DNA from: Maylandia zebra
Taxonomy: Eukaryota; Chordata; Actinopteri; Cichliformes; Cichlidae
DNA: 64,000 bases
NCBI RefSeq assembly: GCF_041146795.1
Contig: NC_135176.1
Coordinates: forward strand, 28,281,786 to 28,345,785
Direction: 5' to 3'
Shown piece after piece: positions 21,501 through 30,642 of this stretch (the stretch's first letter is position 1; every line of letters begins with the position of its first letter). The notes under the pieces were generated by a model. It saw only the letters and a list, made by a program, of their open reading frames with translations, made no database searches and was not told the origin of the DNA. Both the position numbers and the translations under genes were made by a program.

Positions 21501-24345
21501 CACCCACCAATCTGATATGGTCTAAATCCCATCGGTGCACCTCCAGTCGGCGCTCAGCTGCAGCATTTCATGTTCTCATGTCTCATGATTTTGTTTTTTT
21601 CTTGTCCATTATTTGTGTTCGTCTCACTTTGACTGTGCACCAATGATTGCTCGACTCCGTTACACCTAAACTAGCTGTACGTCCTTGGAAAGCGTGAACT
21701 CTCAGGCTCCGCAGCCTCGAAAGAAGGTGGAGTCCAGAGTGGAGGGCTCCAGATCTACCAGTCCCTCGGGTCCGCTACAGGTATGAGTTGGGGGACGAAG
21801 GGAAGGAGCAAAAAACCAGTGGCTGCCTCTGTTTTACTGGAAGGTGGTCACATTTATGTGGACAACGTATCCAAATACAACTGAAAAAAACTTTTTATCC
21901 GTCCGTAATATTTAGTTCTGATTTTATATGAATTTTATTTGGTATGTAATCTTATTTTCAGTTGTTTCCATTCATGTTTTTTATTGTTTGGCCAAAAAAA
22001 ACAACCTAAAAAAGGGACCCTCAAAGCGCTTTACAATACCACTATTCATTCACTCTCACATTCACACACTGCTGGTGGAGGCAAGCTACAGTTATAGCCA
22101 CAGCTGCCCTGGGGCAGACTGACAGAAGCGAGGCTGCCATATCGCACCATCGGCCCTTCTGGCCATCACCAGTAGGCAACGGGTGAAGTGTCTTGCCCAA
22201 GGACACAACGACCGAGACTGTCTGAGCCGGGGCTCGAACCGGCAACCTTCCGATTACAAGGCGAACTACCAACTCTTGAGCCACGATTGCCCCAAATGCT
22301 ATTGTTAGTTTACTTTTTTAGACATGAACAGTTATTTATCAGGTGTTGCATTTCTTGTGTTTAGCTAATAGACTGAAATTTTCTCATGTGTGTTCTCCCT
22401 TTATTGATATTTCTCTGATTTATCAGCTGAATAATTGATCTGTTTTAGCAAATCAAACAGTCAACTCACCCTGAGAAATCTTCAGTGGGCTGTCTTAATA
22501 CGACAGAGAGCAGAACCAATCTTCAAACCTGCGAGTGAATTTTGCTTGAAATGAAACAAAACAACAAATTGGATTTGATTTCTAAAGTGCGAGTGAAAGG
22601 CGTCAGAATAATTTAACAAAAACTGAAAAATGTAGATAAAATGGAAAAAAGGTGAAGGACAGTTATTTACAGACTATAGAGTCCCCCACCCAGTGGTCAC
22701 AGTGAGAATTTATTTATTTATTTTTAATCTTAGGGCAGATTTTGACTATTTATTGTTTTTAGTGAAGTGTTTCCTCTAAATAATACATGAAGGCGGAAAT
22801 TTTTTTTAGTTTCTGCTATATTTAAATGTGAAATCTCCTTTCATCAAAATCACTTATCCATGATAATAAGTAATATTAGAAAAATCAGTGTCAAGCACAA
22901 CTTTTACATTCGTCTTAAGGCCAGCATGTCATCGGTTTTATCCTGATCAGCCAACCAACACTCAACAATTTTAGGTTTACTGTCCAAAAAAACCCCTTAT
23001 TTTCTCAGTAATAGTTATGTTTGTTATTATTATTTTTTATTTTTATTTTAAAAAGAAGACTAGACTATCCCACACAGACACGGGACTGCTGTTCAGTTTT
23101 CGAGTCTCTTAAAGCGTGGGGTGTTTTTGGCTTTGTTTTGGGGGTTTTTCCCTTTAAATTGATGTTTTGATAACTTTTGCTCTACTTTGCAGTACTTTTT
23201 TTTTAACCCTCACAATAACGTTTGCATTTCCTGTGACCCGTGCAGAGCCGTTTTTATGATACAGTATCGTGTATTGTGCAGCACACGTTCCCAACTTGCG
23301 GCTGCGCGGGCACCGGTCTGCACCATTTATATTTAGAAAGAGAAACAGAGGAGCTGGTTCACCAGCTTTCTCACTGAAAGACGCTGTCACTGTAATTATG
23401 ACTGCACCCACGGGATGACACAGCTGTCTCTGCGGCTGTAGTCACGGCTGTCACACTCTCACTACACTGTACTGTATAGTCTGCGTGCAGTGATGATCCC
23501 GTGGCAGTCCTGCACTTTTGTGGTGTATTGGTCACGCTTCTCTTTAGGAAGCACCCAAGGCTCTAAATCTCAATCACGGCAAGTCTGAACGATTACCACG
23601 GCCAGCTGTAGCTTGCCCCTTAAAATCATCTTAAATGCAGTAAGATGAGATAAAATATTCAGCATCTATCCCAGAAGTTTGGAAACTATTGTATCACAGC
23701 TAAAGCCTATCAACCGAATACAGGTATCAAAACATGAGGTGCTAAAGAGTTCCTCTTCCTGTCTTTGTGAGACACATGTTAAATACTTGTATATCGAGTG
23801 ACACTCCATATTTTGGCAGTGTAATGTTACTATTATCATTATTACTGTATAACCAGTGCCAAAGCTGTTAATAGGAGTGGGAAGGAAATGTGGAAAAAAA
23901 CTAATGTAAGCCACTTTTCAGAGGCCCTGTAATTGCTAAGTAATTATCCAAATATGGACTATTTATCTAAGCCTTTTTATCTGTGTGTATGTGTTGCCCT
24001 TACATCTCCACAGCTAAGCACTAATTAAGTCAAACTATAAGAAGCTGTTGTCTCCCAGTCAGAAGCTCCATTTAAAAAAACAAACAAACAAAGAAAAACC
24101 ACCTAGGTTTCTGACTTTGGGCTTCTTTAATCACCCATGTGCGTAAAGTGAAATAAAGGTTGCCGTTTATTATTTGCTTCTTTCTGTATCTACTTGTGTC
24201 ATTGGCTGACTGTGTTTCTTTCCTGCTCTGCATCTCATTTGTCCTCCAGGGCCCGGTGATATACGCCCAGTTGGATCACTCAGGCAGCAAAAACTCCTTC
24301 CATAAGATGGAGCCCGTGGTCTATGCTGACATTCGTAAAAACTGA
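3431..24345 (+). CDS. mpzl1: Myelin protein zero-like 1 (PZR), six coding exons: join(3431..3503, 10217..10398, 14494..14704, 17596..17725, 21675..21780, 24250..24345)
   Basis: Joining the six exons gives 798 nt, 265 residues plus stop, close to the roughly 269 of mammalian MPZL1. Order: signal peptide (about 1-24), V-type Ig domain (about 32-153; paired Cys52 and Cys133, core Trp68, F-strand DNGTFFCDV), NxT sequons at Asn44, Asn128 and Asn162, transmembrane helix about 165-188, and a cytoplasmic tail with two ITIMs, VIYAQL (Tyr239) and VVYADI (Tyr259), ending RKN. In the family, phosphorylated ITIM tyrosines recruit the phosphatase SHP-2 in signalling and adhesion at the plasma membrane. All introns are GT-AG and phases are consistent (1, 0, 1, 2, 0). 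The ITIM-containing C-terminus separates it from mpz and mpzl2/3. The gene is intact; identity is very secure, while the exon 5 acceptor is the least certain boundary. Confidence 0.95.
4960..6060 (-). mobile_element. L2-type LINE remnants: three copies of the same reverse-transcriptase segment
   Basis: On the minus strand 5,590-5,625 reads [11 protein letters not shown], a classic motif of CR1/L2-type reverse transcriptases. Degenerate versions recur at 5,040-5,075 (YGTP, stop, GSIVGL) and 5,985-6,015 (CALPQGSIF). The flanks of the copies also resemble each other. So the same LINE segment is present three times in about 1 kb of mpzl1 intron 1, all in one orientation. None is open. Confidence 0.65.
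6228..6458 (-). repeat. tRNA-derived SINE in mpzl1 intron 1
   Basis: The minus strand starts GCTCAGTAGGTAGAGTGG (A-box region), followed by a perfect B box GGTTCGATTCC (plus-strand 6402-6412). The body and tail run to a (GAAA)n tract at 6228-6244. This is a full-looking polymerase III SINE of a type common in teleosts, inserted antisense to mpzl1. Confidence 0.8.
7440..7700 (+). repeat. Interspersed repeat family A, copy 1 (probable MITE)
   Basis: Starts near GGGAAAAATGTGTGTTC followed by ATTGGTTGCTGGAGGTTG. These words recur at about 27,830, 47,045 and 55,741. Later parts (CATCAACTTGTGTGCAAAT) match the other copies. Short frames here are repeat, not genes. Confidence 0.5.
9616..9948 (+). 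pseudogene. kif21a: Intronless fragment of kinesin kif21a (retrocopy piece) in mpzl1 intron 1
   Basis: The plus-strand reading frame carries [20 protein letters not shown] then [20 protein letters not shown], a Ser-rich stretch, [14 protein letters not shown], and [15 protein letters not shown]. This is the KIF21A coiled-coil stretch that follows the motor domain, in the same order. The KKKK-SV junction matches the splice form that omits a small exon, so the copy appears to come from spliced mRNA. There is no start codon, an in-frame stop lies just upstream (9613-9615), and homology ends near 9948 while the frame runs on to 10008. No stop interrupts the matched part. A true kif21a exon is unlikely because nothing else of the gene is nearby. 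Function is doubtful. Confidence 0.75.
10217..10398 (+). CDS. mpzl1: mpzl1 coding exon 2 (first half of Ig domain)
   Basis: Acceptor CAG at 10214-10216, donor GTAAGT at 10399. It encodes residues 25-85, including the B-strand cysteine (ILRCTF, Cys52), the core Trp68 (TVTWNF) and the first NGT sequon. The phase-1 entry completes a Val codon with the last base of exon 1. Confidence 0.93.
11720..12085 (+). repeat. Fish MITE-like repeat beginning GGCTACGTCCACACGTACAC
   Basis: The start and the AAAACGGAGA...TCCGTTTTCG inverted block are typical of a common teleost non-autonomous DNA element. Exact ends and target duplication were not found. It directly precedes another repeat, so this part of mpzl1 intron 2 is a nest of insertions. 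Confidence 0.5.
12110..12552. mobile_element. Non-autonomous DNA transposon relic ending in TATCGCGATA-type repeats
   Basis: The right end carries CTATCGCGATAG (12,469-12,480) and TATCGCGATACATATCGTTA before CACCCAGCTCTAA, the edge of a common fish element. The left part (TCTCCGGCATTGGAACCATC onward) is GC-richer and encodes nothing recognisable. Family not assigned. The 102-codon frame at 12,079-12,387 is part of this repeat. Confidence 0.5.
14494..14704 (+). CDS. mpzl1: mpzl1 coding exon 3 (second half of Ig domain)
   Basis: Acceptor TTTTTGTAG, donor GTGAGT at 14705. It encodes residues 86-155 with the MPZ-family signature: [15 protein letters not shown] and [14 protein letters not shown], containing the second Ig cysteine (Cys133). 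The exon break inside the Ig fold is as in other MPZ-family genes. Confidence 0.95.
16640..17160 (+). repeat. Diverged tandem duplication, period about 255-270 bp
   Basis: TTTGGCTCTCACAATGAGCT at 16,647 is repeated as TTTGGCTCTAACAAAGAGCT at 16,901. The following words match in order in both units: 'ttccagctttt', 'tttccagg', 'ttttatttat.gtagc.ta', 'ttctgaaatc'. Inside mpzl1 intron 3; no coding meaning. Confidence 0.6.
17285..17530 (+). mobile_element. Rex1-like LINE 3' fragment in mpzl1 intron 3
   Basis: Plus-strand frame at 17,233-17,421 reads [20 protein letters not shown] then PNWEETLG, matching the C-terminus of a common fish non-LTR element. It is followed by GGGGTAGACCCAG and ATCCCCCAGGATGAAATG, and ends near an ATGG-type tail. 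It lies only about 65 bases upstream of exon 4. Confidence 0.7.
17596..17725 (+). CDS. mpzl1: mpzl1 coding exon 4 (membrane stalk and transmembrane helix)
   Basis: Acceptor TTCCCCAG at 17588-17595 behind a TTTG-repeat pyrimidine tract; donor GTAAGT at 17726. It encodes residues 156-199: a short stalk with an NNT sequon, a helix of about 24 residues ([20 protein letters not shown] onward) and a basic stop-transfer segment ([11 protein letters not shown]). It ends in phase 2. Reading through the donor gives a stop codon at once (GGG TAA). Confidence 0.93.
17726..21674 (+). other. mpzl1: mpzl1 intron 4 (3.9 kb)
   Basis: GT-AG intron, mostly AT-rich. The stretch 19,000-19,500 has a protein-like minus-strand frame ([18 protein letters not shown]) that may be old transposase but was not identified. 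Repeat A-like sequence lies at 20,790-21,180. Confidence 0.75.
20790..21180. repeat. Interspersed repeat family A-like, copy 2
   Basis: Contains TTGCAAAGACACTAGTTGGA, TTGCGATGGGTTGGCAAGCG and CTGCTTGCAGCTGGTTCAAT, words that resemble the body of the family at 7.4, 27.8 and 55.7 kb. More diverged than the other copies, hence lower confidence. Confidence 0.35.
21675..21780 (+). CDS. mpzl1: mpzl1 coding exon 5 (cytoplasmic linker)
   Basis: Placed by frame and homology: donor GTATGA at 21781, and the exon must complete the GG left by exon 4. Acceptor ACTAG at 21670-21674 gives residues 200-234, [17 protein letters not shown] then VESRV...SGPLQ. This resembles the mammalian linker (Ser/Pro/Lys-rich, starting Gly-Cys) that precedes the first ITIM. 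Its length, 106 nt, is not a multiple of three, so skipping it shifts the frame. The acceptor has a weak pyrimidine tract, so the 5' boundary is less certain than the 3' one. Confidence 0.8.
21781..24249 (+). other. mpzl1: mpzl1 intron 5 (2.5 kb)
   Basis: GT-AG intron containing the SINE at 22.0-22.3 kb; otherwise nothing recognised. Confidence 0.85.
22019..22293 (-). repeat. tRNA-derived SINE in mpzl1 intron 5
   Basis: The minus strand begins GGCAATCGTGGCTCAAGAG (A box) and has the B box GGTTCGAGCCC (plus 22,230-22,240). The body runs to TTGTAAAGCGCTTTGAGGG, a typical LINE-shared tail in fish. Antisense to mpzl1. Confidence 0.8.
24250..24345 (+). CDS. mpzl1: mpzl1 coding exon 6 (two ITIMs, stop codon)
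   Basis: Acceptor TCCTCCAG at 24242-24249. It encodes residues 235-265: [15 protein letters not shown] then [16 protein letters not shown] and TGA. VIYAQL and VVYADI are the SHP-2-binding ITIMs and are nearly identical to the mammalian ones, which makes this exon the strongest single evidence for the gene's identity. Confidence 0.97.
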   Translation, partial: GPVIYAQLDHSGSKNSFHKMEPVVYADIRKN

Positions 24346-26283
24346 AGAGGAACCGGGGACCAAATAAAGGAGAAAAAAAAAAGTAAACAAAAATCCAGTA
24401 AAATATGAGACCTCTCTATCAGCTGCTCTTGGGAAGGGTGGGGATATCTCAACAGGGACACAAGTGGTGCAGTTTCTCTCTCTCTCTCTCTCTCTATTTC
24501 TCTCTCTTTAAAATTTTGTCCTCTGAAAGCATGATGATATTATACGATAAAGTAATGTCTCCATGTGCTTTGTTGTAAAAACAAAAGAGAAAAAAAAGCT
24601 ATGAAAACACTCAAAGTCGATGTTCCACCACTCCGTTACACCAAAACTGTTCTCCAAAAAAAACCAGGGGCACACATAAAAACGAGAAAGCCTTCGGTTA
24701 TCATTCCAAGTATTATTTGTTTGTTTTGTTTTTGTTCTTGTAGCTTTGTGCCCCCCCCCCCCGTCCCCCCATTAAAGGTTTAGCAGGCTGTTGCACCAAC
24801 TCAACAGTCCTACTTAAGATGCTCACACCTGAACCGAGTGAGCCCCGTTTAATAAAACGAAGCGAAACAAAAAACATTGGTGCGTTAAACTGTTTCTTCC
24901 AGAGAGAAGAGACGTTATAAAGCAGATATTTGAACGATACTCTCACTGTTTGTCTTACATCGCCTTCTCATTCATTGATCACTTCTGCCGAAACTTTGGT
25001 GCTTTTTATTGGCCGGTGAGACTGGTCTGAAACTGTACAAACAGCAACATCAGTAAAGATCAAAGAAAATCTACCAACGTCAAAACCTCAAGTTACATTT
25101 TTTTGTTAGAAACGGCAGACTGTAGTCGTCACAAAGTTGCACCTGTGCTCTTGTCTGATCCAAACTGTGCCGCATTTAGATCAATGTAAAGAGATGTAGT
25201 GTGGTCCAAGTGTGTGCTCACAGTGTTAAAAGTCCCATTAATGAGCCGGGCAGACGCTCCACCGTTTTATTCTCCTTTGTTTACGGGCTTCTGATCTCTG
25301 CGCGTCTCTGTCATCCTGAAAACCCGATTGGTTCATCAACAAGTCAGAGTTCAGACTGGGCAAGTTTTTCCTGTTCTGATGGGCCACTGTGTCACATTAC
25401 ATGATTATAGAGTCATAAAATCTTTCTACACCTGAGACGATGATGGCACTGAGAAGGAGGTGCTTGTAATTTCCAGGGTAGAAAAAAAAAGTAAACACGT
25501 GGAGTCAACTGAAGTTGTGTGTATGACACACTATGACTCACTCCTTCAGATAAAATTTGTAACTTCTGTTCACAGAGAACAGCTTGTGCAGCGCTTTTGG
25601 ACAAATTTCATACTTTTTTAAACTCCCATCTAAACGAGGAAAGAACCCCTGCATTCAGTGATCACTGGAATATTAAAAAGAACGTAATTTGTAGAATTAA
25701 AGCACAAATTTTACAAAATGTGAAACTTCAAGCTGCTCAGTCCTGATAGTTAACACAATGATCATCCCAGGGGAACAAAAAAGAAAGTACATTTACCGAT
25801 ATTGTTTCTATGATAAAGAGTAAATATGTCTCCCAGCATAGTGCTGGTAATGCACAGCGTCAGTTTTTGTCAGTTATGCCGCACTGCATAAGATAAAATG
25901 ACCAAAGTTTGTGCAATGTGTCATCTCAGATTAGAAAGTAATTAGGGGTAATATGTGTTGTCTGAACTCAAACCCAGTCAAATTAAAAAGGAAAAACACT
26001 ACTTTGAGTAAAAGGATTAAATCTTTAACAGCAGAAGAATAACTTCTGACTGAAACGGCAACATTTTTTTCTCCTGGTGGAAGTTTAGACGTCCTGTAGT
26101 GTGAGTGAGCGGTGACCCTTAAAGCGGACTCGACCTGTACTGTAACGTCTGTCTGTCTGCCTTCATATCATCGACTTCGCTAACAGCTGGTGCAACAGTC
26201 TGCCGAAGCCACGGCTCCCTCTCCATCGTCTGGCTCTTCCATAGTGATGTTGTTCTGTAGAGGCGAGTGATGTAGATGTAGAA

Positions 26284-26314
<31 letters not shown>

Positions 26315-27830
26315 TACACCGCCTTCGGTAACTTTGCATGCAGATATAATGACATCTAAAGAATAACTTTGGTACTGCTCGGCTGGTTTATTTAATTTTT
26401 AAGAGCAGAAGCAGCCGTCTGACGTTGGTGTTACTGTGAATGCTTCACTTCTCTGTAAACTCCCGGCATGTCGTTGTGGTACCGGTAAAGACGCCGCATT
26501 TAGATTTTCACCTCAGTGGAAAATTCCGTACGTTTAAGTTTCAGTTGCTGTCACTTTTTTTTATTTTTCATTGTCCCAGTTTGTGTACATATAAACACAT
26601 GGACAATGCAACCCAGGTAGATTTATGCGATTTCTTTGTTTTTATTAAAGAGCCATGGGCAGTTTATTTCTTTATGTTGAAATATGCATGTTAGGTTCAA
26701 TTGAGGTGAAAGATCTCCTTCCTATGAAAACTGGGCGATGTTATTTTGTGCAACAATACACACATTTGCATGCAATTTACTAACATAACACACATTATTA
26801 TGAGACTATCCGTCCTCTTTTTCTTATTTATGCATAATATAAAGCTCTTTGTCAAACTAATGGGCCAAATATCTAATGCCAACACTTTCCGATTTCAGAT
26901 GCTTTAAATACATTCCAAAACTTTTGTTTTCTTCCAAAAAGCCAAATTTATGTTGTAATTTCTTTGGTTTTTGTTAACGCGAATATTTGTGTTGCCATCT
27001 TGATTCCTTCAGCTTCGTCTTGTGATTCCAAATGCAGTAAAACTCCATGCTGACCAGTGTTTGTATATATTTCTTGCTCCTCGTGTAAGATATAGTGCTG
27101 TTATACTGTAACTCATTCCAGTGTGGTATGGCTGTGGATGTCTTTCCTGAGAATGGAAGCGGTTTGCTCGAGAAAGTTGGTGGCATGCTTTGTTTTTCTT
27201 ACTTAAGTCTTAATTATTTGTCACCAGACACTCTGACATGTGCATAGAGCGCCTGCAAGAAGTGTCGCAACACCAGCCGGTTTAAAGGGCTCCGGCTTAA
27301 GTTTCTTCAGCCAACAGTCTGAGCAGAAAACACTAATAAATGTGGCTTGATTAAAAAAGCCTTTAAGTCCATGTTTGTTTGGTGCAGAGGTATCCTGCAG
27401 AATAGTTTGGGTAGGCTTCACATTTGCTCTTAAAGCCTAAATCCTTCAAGCCTCCTTTAGATGTTGAGATCCAGAGGAGTTACTCAAGTACGATACTTTT
27501 CATTTTATACTGATGAAGGGTCTGTATCTCCTCTGTCTTTTTGCAAAGACAGAAATTTATCAGCAAGGCTGTAAAGCTCATCAAACGCCTGAGACTAAAA
27601 CGTGTAAGAGAAACCCAACTTTATTGACCTGCTGGGGCCAGTAAATAAAGTTCATTTATTGGAAATGGAGAAGAAATGTTTCCTGTCAGTGTAACTGTCG
27701 TTTAATCAGGGTAAAGGCGGCGCTTTGATGTAGAAAATAAGAGGCTCTGCAGAAACGTGGACCTGCAAGGAAGGCTGCCGGTACTGACGATGATTAATCA
27801 CACTCAGTCACATAGAACCTGACTTGTAAA
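24346..27830 (+). other. mpzl1: Probable mpzl1 3' UTR and downstream flank
   Basis: This follows the mpzl1 stop with no recognisable coding sequence or transposon. AATAAA signals lie at 24363, 24851 and 27644. The family commonly has a long 3' UTR, so a distal end is plausible but cannot be chosen from sequence alone. It contains a (TC)n microsatellite near 24474-24509 and a C-run near 24750. Confidence 0.45.
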
Positions 27831-28310
27831 AATTTATATTCCCCAACTGGTTGGAGAGTGGTTGCCAGGTGCTGCACCACAGCTGATTGCTTTGGGTGCT
27901 ATTAGATTGCATGGAAGACACCAACTTGCCTGTAACGCTCACTAAGTATTAGTGCAACTAGTGTTTGTCTTCAAAGTAAAAGTTGTGCTTTACTTTTGAA
28001 AAGTAAGGCACAACTTTTACTTTGAAGGTGAGCTTTCTCCGTTTTCAGTTTCCGTTGCGCTCGTCAGCTTCTGCACCACTTGGCGCGTACTTGTCGAGCA
28101 TGTGTAGAGAGTTTGGTGTTTTCTGTGCAGGCTACCGTTGACCACAGCAACCTGTGAGGTTTTTGGTGCAGCGCCATGTGGCTTTCTGCCACCACCCACA
28201 GCCAATGAACAGCCAGTTGGAGATTACCTATTTTTCCCTATTGACCAGTGATTACCAGGGGTTACTGACTGGTTGTCGGCTTGTCTGCCGTTTGGAATGT
28301 GATAAATAAT
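27830..28310 (+). repeat. Interspersed repeat family A, copy 3, containing a long palindrome
   Basis: Starts AAAAATTTATATTCCCCAAC then TGGTTGGAGAGTGGTTGCCA. It shares GGAAGACACCAACTTGCCTG and AAGGCACAACTTTTACTTTG with the copy at 55.64-56.24 kb (GGAAGATACCAACTTGTCTG, AAGGCACAACTTCTGTTCTC). Probable non-autonomous DNA element. Confidence 0.55.
27971..28025. repeat. 55-bp near-perfect palindrome
   Basis: Two 27-bp arms (outer 18 bp TCAAAGTAAAAGTTGTGC and its exact complement) with one mismatch and a single central base. It can form a long cruciform or RNA hairpin. It lies inside repeat A copy 3; the copy at about 56,015 has only one arm, so the inversion arose in this copy or was lost there. 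Confidence 0.9.
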
Positions 28311-29524
28311 TTTAAAAGGCTGTTGAAAATGTACATACAATTGTGTGGACTGGATTTAACTTCATCTGTTAGATTTGTGCCTAATTGTGAATGTTTTCTT
28401 TGACTTTTGAAAACTAGTGAAGTAGTCTGGTTAGTTACCGGGGAAACCCCCGGGTAAAAACAGCCTAACTCAGGCCGACAACCAAGCCTGTGTTTTCAGG
28501 ACAGATTTGACAACTGTGGTGAAAGAGGGTTTCCACAAGGAAGGAAGTGTTTGTTAGACCTCTTCAGATGTTTCCGTGTCTGCGCTGACACATAAAAGGG
28601 AAATTACTCACATGTTTTGTATATTTATCCCAAATTTGTGAAATCCTCTGACACAGCAGTAAAACTTAATGGGTCATAACCAACTTCAGGCTGAAGAAAA
28701 CCAGGCTTTGGCCGCTTTGACCCAACTGTGGTTGTGACATCACAGCCAGCAAGCACCGCGATGTCTTCCATCTTTTCCTCTCTGTTTCCTTTTTTCGTTT
28801 TTGGGTTGTTTTTTAAAAACACTCTTGTTTGCAGCATGCATTCCAAACCAAAACGAAACATCCGTGTACAAACCGTCAGCTGCTGGTCGCTTTGCTCCTA
28901 ATTGTGACTCGTTGCAGTGTTTAGTGCCGTTGTAGAAATCGTGATGTAAACTATAAATTATGAAAGATTTCCGATGTGACGGAGCTCGCGCGGTGGCGGC
29001 GTTTGGTGTTCTGATTGGACGCGGGTCTTAAAGTGCGTGCTCGGTGTTTATCGATGGTAAATAGTTGTGTGTTATTTGAGAATCGTTTGGTATGTTATGT
29101 TGTAAAATCTGCACTATGTCTGGCATAACAAAGACAACAAAATGCCCTGTGATTATTATTATTATTATTATTATTGTTATTTTCATTCGTCTCTGAATGA
29201 CTTTGGCCTCTGTTTGTTTACCGTCTTTAAAACTGGAATGTTGTACATTTAGTGCCTTTTACATTTCATCAGCTAACTTGAACATCTGCTCAAAATAGAA
29301 ATAAGATTCATTTATTTTCCTTTTATTGTATGTATTTTTTTATACACATAATATCGCCTCTGTATCCACTGTTCAAATTTTATATAAAACTTATTCCTGG
29401 CCAACTATCCATGTGTTTCTGTTTATTATTATTATATTATACTCACAAAACTGTCAGATTTCTCTTCCATTACTTTTTTCCCCATGAATATTATGTATGT
29501 TGGTTAGTTTTAAACTACTGTGTG
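28311..29524. other. Intergenic or distal mpzl1 3' UTR sequence, nothing recognised
   Basis: No coding frame or known repeat apart from an (ATT)n microsatellite at 29,152-29,176. Confidence 0.45.
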
Positions 29525-30642
29525 TAAATATTGTGCAAAAGTCTTGTCTCATTTCTTCATGTTTTGCTTCCATGAAGCCAGACTTTAATATTTTTAAAGT
29601 GGTCTTGAGCAATAGTTCACATACCTTTGTGAATTTCTTTGGACATTGGCTTCTTTTTCACTCATTTTCAGTCCAGTCCTTGCACCTGACCATTTTCACA
29701 GGAATGTTTTTTGTTTTTAAGCCACTTAAAACTAATCCGAGTCAGTCAAACATAAAAGAAGGCGCCGAACCCAAAGGATGAACCTGTGTTGTCGACACGT
29801 AGCTTATCAGCCTGATTTGATCCCATTTCTTTAGCAGAATGTATAAAATATGCCAAAGATAAGAGTAAGAGAGCCATAACATTGTATTTTGGCACCAACA
29901 AGATGATTCTCAATAAGCTATTGAATAAAAACTTGGCATATCTTAGGATAAAGTAATGTCCCAAGTAATGCAACCTTAAAAATTTGAAGAAGTTGATCCA
30001 TCTACTGTTCACTGACGCCTCATCAGTAATTCTCTCAGTGGCTGTCAAGACAGGCTGAGGTATGGCCCATGTTGGGCCCATTACACAAGAACTGGACTGA
30101 AAATCAATAACAGGCTTGATGGGGTCATGAATGTAAATGTGTTTTTTGGTTGAAATTGCAAAAGATTACAGAGGAGGTCAGAAGAGTGAGTGCCTACAGT
30201 AGAAGCCGGCATATATTGGCTATATACTGATACATTAGATTAAATGAGAATTTAAAAACTGAAGAAGAGAGGTAGAAGCGTCTTTAACCACATTATGAGT
30301 GTTGATTTTGCAGTTTGTCCACCAGAGGGCGCTCTGCGACTGTACTGTTGGCAGCGTTTCATAGAGATCAGGCAACCAAAACCCAAAGAACAGCTTTGAA
30401 TGCCCTTCAGGAAGCCTGGAGACTATTCCTGAAGACTACTTAAAGACATTACAATAAAGCTTGGCTCAAAGAGTTCAGGCTGTGCTGAAGAATAAAGGCT
30501 CATACAACTTCAGAGCTGTACAAACTCTGTTTTTGTCTTGTATACTGTTTGTCTATGTGTCACTAAATTACTGCACATTCCTAACATTACTAAAACATAA
30601 AGGAGGGGTATCTCAAGACTTTTGCACAGTACTATACAAAGT
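29525..30642. mobile_element. Tc1-type element with TGTGCAAAAGTCTT terminal inverted repeats
   Basis: Left end ATTGTGCAAAAGTCTTG (about 29,531) and right end AAGACTTTTGCACAGTAC (about 30,617-30,634) are inverted repeats. The same terminus occurs at 63,950-63,968 next to a Tc1 transposase relic. The interior has no intact transposase and may include a second insertion. Exact TA target sites are unclear. Confidence 0.6.
30319..30334 (+). promoter_or_regulatory. Candidate CTCF binding site
   Basis: CCACCAGAGGGCGCTC fits the vertebrate CTCF core consensus CCASYAGRKGGCRSY at all 15 positions. It lies between mpzl1 and lrrc32, within the span of the 29.5-30.6 kb element. A weaker match (13 of 15, CCAGCAGGAGGCAG) is at 31,262-31,275. 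Sequence match only; occupancy unknown. Confidence 0.55.

Noticed and set aside
29152..29176. Short tandem repeats such as (ATT)n here, (TC)n at 24.47 kb and (TTTG)n at 17.57 kb, considered as array-like systems
   Set aside because: They are ordinary microsatellites. No CRISPR-like or other spaced repeat array exists in the window.
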